NCBI GenBank assembly: GCA_030037035.1
Contig: JASHSA010000026.1
Coordinates: 1 to 7,539, forward strand
Length of the DNA: 7,539 nt
Reading direction: 5' to 3'
Source: Thermoplasmata archaeon
GTDB taxonomy: Archaea > Thermoplasmatota > Thermoplasmata > Lutacidiplasmatales > UBA184
Part shown: positions 4,238 to 7,539 of the stretch, one piece after another
Numbering within the stretch: position 1 is the stretch's first letter
Layout of the letters: each line of letters starts with the position of its first letter
Notes under the pieces: model-generated
Databases searched by the model: none
Told to the model about the DNA's origin: nothing
What the model saw: the letters and a program-made list of their open reading frames with translations, nothing else
Translations under genes and position numbers: made by a program

Positions 4238-6490
4238 TTCGACCGGCGCCGGCGGCTCGGAGGTCCCCGGCAGCGGGGCCCCGCCGTGCTGGCTGGCCGC
4301 GGCGCGCGCCGGGAGCTCGTGGAGCCAGCCCCGGACCGGCTCCGGCAGGACGGCGAGCAGTTCGGAGCCCTCGAGGCGCTCCGCGTGCCGTCGGGCCTCC
4401 TCGGGCCGACCGACGGCCTGCTCGAGAAGGGCGAGGCGAAGCATCGCCTCCGCGCGGAAGCGCGGGAGGCTAAGCGTCGGAGGGAGGTCGACCAGGGCCG
4501 AGAACCGCTCCCGGGCCGCCGCGACCCCCCCGGCGATCGCGTCGCGTCGGCCCTCGAGCAACCAGAGCTCGAGCAGGGCCGGGGCCGGCGGGAAGAGATG
4601 CATGTGGTCGGCGAGACGGGCGGCGCGGGCGAGCGGCTCGTCGGCGAGCGCGGTGTCCCCTCGGTTGAGCAGGATCCGCGCGACCCCGACGCGATGGAAG
4701 AGGTCGACCGACGGGAGCCGGGCCCGCTCGAGCGCCGCCACGCTCTGCCGCCGCAGCGTGAGCGCCTGGTCGAACTTCCCCTGCCGCTCGAGGACCCGGC
4801 ACTCGAACTCGCCGGCGATGTAGTCGAGCTCCCACCGGCGGGAGTCCCGGAGGAGGTAGCGCGACGCCCGCAGGAACCGCTCGGCCTGATGGAGCTCCGC
4901 TCCGGACGCCGGGACCCGGGCGACCCCCATCGCGAAGAGCCCGAGCGCCTGGAGATGGCGCTCTCGCAGCCGGTGGGCGTTCTGGGCCGCCCGCAGCGCC
5001 TCGGCGTGCGAGCGTGCCGGTAGGTGGCGCTCGACGTCGTACGTCGGCAGCAGCATCTCGAGGAGGACCTCCGGTTCGATCATCTCGGCGTCGTGCAGCC
5101 GCTCGGCGAGCTCGACGAGGGTGGTGGCGACGCCGGGACGCGGGCCGATCGCCTGCAGCGCCGGCAGGATCGGCTCGAGCCAGCTCGCGAGGTCCGCCGA
5201 GGAGGTCCCCGCGCGCAGCGCCCCGTCGACCCCCTCGCGCAGCTCCGCCTCGGCCTCGACCGGGCACCCGGAGCAGAAGAGCGCGCGGGCGTTCATCAGA
5301 TGCATCTCCGGCTCGACGCCGAGGCGCTCGGCCGGCGGCAGCGAGCCGAGGCAGCCGATCGCCTCGGAGAGGAGCCGGGTCGCCTGGTCGTACTCGAGGA
5401 GCCCGAGGCTGAACTCGGCGGCCTCGAACAGGCGCGCCATCGCGACGGCGTCCTGGGCCGACGCGAGGTAGTGATGCGCGATCTCGATCCGGCGCGGCAG
5501 CGGCGGCTCGGCCGAGAGCGCGTGGAGGCCTTCGGCGACCTCGCGGTGCCAGCGACGGCGGTCGTTCTCGGCAAAGAGCCCCTCCAGGACGGGGACGGAC
5601 GCCGCGTCGGGCACCGCGGCCCGGTCGTCGCGGAGGCGGACGAGCCCGACGGCGACCGCCGGCCGGACCGCCTCGCGCAGCTGGCCGACGCTCAGGTGGG
5701 CGATGCGGGCGAGCGAGACGACGCTGGCCTCGCCCCCGAGCAGCGTAAGATAGCCAAGGAGACGGAGCGCCCCCGGGGCGAGCCCGGTAAGGAGCTCGCC
5801 CAGCCGCGCGACCTCCCGGGGGTCGGGCGTCGGCGGACCGAGCCGGACCCAGTCGACGTCCGTGCGCCCGAGGAGGGCCTCCTCCCAGACCGCCGCCGCG
5901 GAGGCGGAGGCGTCCAGGCTGATCGTGATCAGGAACGGTCGATGGCGCGCCCGACGGCTGAGGTCGAGGACGAACTCGCGGCTCTCCGTATCGAAGAGGG
6001 CGGCCTCGTCGACGAACAGCGCGACGGGATGGGCCTCCTCGCCGCGGAACTCCGGCAGCAGCCCCTCCCAGAACTCGTCCGGGATGCGGGCCGGGGGTCC
6101 TCGCGTCCGGGTCGCCTCACCGAGGAAGGTCGTCCGCACCCGACCGTCGCGCCGCCGGGAGCGGCCGATCGACTCCGGGGCGATCGGGACGGGCGCCATC
6201 GGGGCGATCCCGGCGCTGGCCTCAGGCGGCTCGATACCCTCCGTCGCGGCACCGTCAGGGTCGAGGCTGGGCCGCCCCAGGCCCTCCAGGGCCCCGAACG
6301 GGACCGAGCGCCCCCGGTAGGTCCCCTCGATCGTGACGACGCGGCCGAACGCCCCCTCGATCGACGCGCGGAGCTGGGAGAGGAGCGCCGTCTTCCCGGT
6401 CTCAGGGGTCCCGACGATGACGAGGGTCCGCCCCGTCCGGTCGACCAGGCCCTCAAGGGCCCGGTGGACTGCCGGTTCCCGGATCGGCAC
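4208..6490 (-). CDS. STAND-like P-loop ATPase with winged helix and long TPR-like tail
   Basis: This 760-residue protein begins with a nucleotide-binding domain: Walker A GTPETGKT (27-34), a RGRSVPFGALEGL segment (about 59-71) typical of MalT/LuxR- and cyclase-associated AAA ATPases, and Walker B VALFVDE (156-162). A Pro/Ala/Arg-rich, probably disordered insert of about 60 residues (72-135) separates the two. A putative winged helix follows (LRLLGYLTLLGGEASVVSLARIAHLSVGQLREAV). The remaining 400 or so residues are alpha-helical pairs resembling TPRs, for example RLFEAAEFSLGLLEYDQATRLLSEAIG. There is no C-terminal LuxR DNA-binding domain, signal peptide or membrane helix, so it is a cytoplasmic, ATP-driven scaffold or sensor of unknown partner. 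The start is GTG at 6488-6490, with a stop in frame just upstream and GGGTGGTGC as a possible weak ribosome site. The region between ATPase core and winged helix is short, and I cannot see the usual TGGNPF-type sensor motif. It stands alone, divergent from the DHS-like gene. Confidence 0.85.
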   Translation of the reverse strand: MPIREPAVHRALEGLVDRTGRTLVIVGTPETGKTALLSQLRASIEGAFGRVVTIEGTYRGRSVPFGALEGLGRPSLDPDGAATEGIEPPEASAGIAPMAPVPIAPESIGRSRRRDGRVRTTFLGEATRTRGPPARIPDEFWEGLLPEFRGEEAHPVALFVDEAALFDTESREFVLDLSRRARHRPFLITISLDASASAAAVWEEALLGRTDVDWVRLGPPTPDPREVARLGELLTGLAPGALRLLGYLTLLGGEASVVSLARIAHLSVGQLREAVRPAVAVGLVRLRDDRAAVPDAASVPVLEGLFAENDRRRWHREVAEGLHALSAEPPLPRRIEIAHHYLASAQDAVAMARLFEAAEFSLGLLEYDQATRLLSEAIGCLGSLPPAERLGVEPEMHLMNARALFCSGCPVEAEAELREGVDGALRAGTSSADLASWLEPILPALQAIGPRPGVATTLVELAERLHDAEMIEPEVLLEMLLPTYDVERHLPARSHAEALRAAQNAHRLRERHLQALGLFAMGVARVPASGAELHQAERFLRASRYLLRDSRRWELDYIAGEFECRVLERQGKFDQALTLRRQSVAALERARLPSVDLFHRVGVARILLNRGDTALADEPLARAARLADHMHLFPPAPALLELWLLEGRRDAIAGGVAAARERFSALVDLPPTLSLPRFRAEAMLRLALLEQAVGRPEEARRHAERLEGSELLAVLPEPVRGWLHELPARAAASQHGGAPLPGTSEPPAPVELKRREQRGH

Positions 6491-6520
6491 GCACCACCCG
6501 TCCTAGCATGCCAGCCGACC

Positions 6521-6529
6521 TCATTTAAG
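6521..6529 (-). promoter_or_regulatory. TATA box of the ATPase-TPR gene
   Basis: On the minus strand this reads CTTAAATGA, the best TATA-like element in the window. Its centre is about 35 bp from the GTG at 6490, predicting a transcription start near 6499 and a very short leader (about 9 nt) containing GGGTGGTGC. Confidence 0.55.
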
Positions 6530-6570
6530 GGGCCGGGAGCCCACCGGCTCGACCGCCCTGCGCGAGCCAA

Positions 6571-6580
6571 CCCATATGAG
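6571..6580 (+). promoter_or_regulatory. TATA box (CATATG type) of the DHS-like gene
   Basis: CCCATATGAG carries the same CATATG core (6573-6578) as the pyrB promoter and is centred 26-27 bp before the GTG at 6602. The predicted transcription start coincides with the start codon. The ATG within the box opens only a short spurious frame. Confidence 0.6.
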
Positions 6581-6601
6581 CGCGGCCGAACTCGCCGCGC
6601 C

Positions 6602-7539
6602 GTGCCACGCTCCCTCCGGGCCCGCCGCGGGGCTCTCCTCCGACGGCCGGTCCGGGCGGTCGACGTCGCTCGCGTCCGGGGCCTCGGCGGTCTGCTCGAA
6701 CAGTTCCAGGGAACGTCGATCCAGGCCCGCAACCTCGGACGCTGCCTCGAGGTCTGGGAGAACGCCCTGACCGACCCGAAGCGCCCGACGATCCTGCTCG
6801 GGCTCGCCGGACCCCTGGTCGCCGCCGGTCTGCGCAAGGTGCTCCGGGACCTGGTGGCGTGGGGCCTGGTCGACGTCGTCGTCTCGACCGGCGCCGTCCT
6901 CTACCAGGACCTCTACCAGACGATCGGGGGACGCCACTGGATGGGGACGCCGGACGCCGACGACGTCCGCCTGCGCGAGCTCTACCTCGACCGCATCTAC
7001 GACACGTACGTGGACGAGCTGAAGTTCGAGGAGACCGACCGCGCGATCGGCCGGGTCACGGAGGAGTTCCCGGCCCGTCCGGCCTCCTCGCGGGAGTACC
7101 TCGGCTTCCTCGGGTCGCGGTTCCCGTCGCCCGACTCGATCCTTGCGACCGCCGCACGGCGCGGCGTGCCGGTCTTCTCGCCGGCGCTGATCGACAGCTC
7201 GATCGGGATCGGGCTCACCCTTCACTACCAGGCGAACCGCGGCCGCGCCGCCCGGTTCGTCCTGGACGCCGTGCGCGACAACTACGAGCTCGTCCAGATC
7301 CTGGCCGGCTCGCCCCGGACCGCCGTCGTCTACATCGGCGGCGGGACGCCGAAGAACTGGATCAACGACGGGATCGTGATGGCGAACTACGCCTTCGGCC
7401 GAGAAGGGGAGGGTCACTACTATGCGCTCCAGATCACGACCGACGTCCCTCACTGGGGGGGGCTCTCCGGCAGCACGCTCGACGAGGCCCAGTCGTGGGG
7501 GAAGATCGCGAAGACGGCGACGCGCGCGATGGCCCACGT
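6602..7539 (+). CDS. deoxyhypusine synthase family protein, 3' end cut by window
   Basis: The visible 312 residues cover nearly a whole family member. Landmarks are FQGTSIQARNLGR, LLGLAGPLVAAGLRKVLRDLV, STGAVLYQDLYQTIGG (NAD/spermidine pocket), RIYDTYVDE, SSREYLGFLG, PVFSPALIDSSIGIGL, the His in TLHYQA, the active-site Lys at about 251 in GGGTPKNW, and HWGGLSGSTLDEAQSWGKI. True DHS transfers the aminobutyl group of spermidine to a lysine of aIF5A using NAD+. The GGGTPKN and QITTDVPHWGGLSGSTLDEA segments are more like the 'DHS-like' branch shared by bacteria and some archaea than the eukaryotic-type GGG-xx-KHH enzyme, so the acceptor could differ. The start is GTG at 6602 because a TATA box lies 26-27 bp upstream and the product MPRSLRARRG...VRAVDVARVRGLGGLL begins suitably. 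It is divergent from the ATPase gene. Confidence 0.92.
   Translation, partial: MPRSLRARRGALLRRPVRAVDVARVRGLGGLLEQFQGTSIQARNLGRCLEVWENALTDPKRPTILLGLAGPLVAAGLRKVLRDLVAWGLVDVVVSTGAVLYQDLYQTIGGRHWMGTPDADDVRLRELYLDRIYDTYVDELKFEETDRAIGRVTEEFPARPASSREYLGFLGSRFPSPDSILATAARRGVPVFSPALIDSSIGIGLTLHYQANRGRAARFVLDAVRDNYELVQILAGSPRTAVVYIGGGTPKNWINDGIVMANYAFGREGEGHYYALQITTDVPHWGGLSGSTLDEAQSWGKIAKTATRAMAH

Noticed and set aside
4208..6490. LuxR/MalT-type transcription activator or antiviral STAND system
   Set aside because: No C-terminal LuxR helix-turn-helix, and no adjacent nuclease, protease, TIR or other effector was found, so neither label can be supported.
6576..6770. 64-residue plus-strand small frame starting at an ATG
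   Set aside because: The ATG belongs to the CATATG promoter box and the frame overlaps the DHS-like N-terminus out of phase.
6521..7537. 338-residue minus-strand open frame
   Set aside because: It is antisense to the DHS-family gene and its promoter; the plus-strand protein has all family motifs.
1..7539. CRISPR array, insertion sequence, tRNA/rRNA or attachment site
   Set aside because: I saw no regularly spaced direct repeats, terminal inverted repeats with a transposase, tRNA T-loop/acceptor pattern or rRNA signature on either strand.

Overview
This is a very GC-rich archaeal chromosome segment. The domain call rests on an archaeal-type RNase P RNA gene, a pyrB-pyrI pair, a deoxyhypusine synthase family gene, and TATA-like boxes about 26-28 bp upstream of start codons with little or no 5' leader. 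Protein coding is Arg/Ala/Gly/Val-rich and not strongly acidic, so a haloarchaeon is less likely than a GC-rich Thermoplasmatota-like lineage. That last placement is a low-confidence inference.

Layout from left to right. (1) Positions 1-690, minus strand: a HisA-related TIM-barrel protein whose C-terminal tip is cut by the window edge. (2) About 802-1120, plus strand: the RNase P RNA gene (rnpB), divergent from the HisA-like gene and followed at once by a perfect 10-bp hairpin (1117-1140). (3) 1188-2111, minus strand: a ten-helix EamA/DMT-type transporter convergent with rnpB. (4) 2224-4237, plus strand: an apparent operon of pyrB, pyrI (3-nt gap) and a UPF0016/GDT1-type membrane protein (10-nt gap). 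(5) 4208-6490, minus strand: a 760-residue P-loop ATPase with a probable winged helix and a long TPR-like helical tail; its 3' end overlaps the end of the membrane gene by 30 nt. (6) 6602-7539, plus strand: a deoxyhypusine-synthase-family gene, divergent from the ATPase and cut at the right edge.

PyrB and PyrI form the catalytic and regulatory chains of aspartate transcarbamoylase, which makes carbamoyl-aspartate for pyrimidine synthesis. RNase P RNA (tRNA 5' processing) and the deoxyhypusine synthase homologue (aIF5A modification, if it is the true enzyme) are core translation functions. The HisA-like protein, the transporter and the ATPase have no assignable substrate. No stretch over 300 bases lacks a gene once rnpB is recognised.

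I see no mobile element, CRISPR array, tRNA, rRNA or defence cassette. The points most worth a second look are the near-uniform short-leader/leaderless promoter layout (which corrects the pyrB and DHS starts), the rnpB 3' hairpin, the orphan ATPase-TPR protein, the altered motifs of the GDT1-like protein, the loss of a catalytic Asp in the HisA-like protein, and the subfamily of the DHS homologue.
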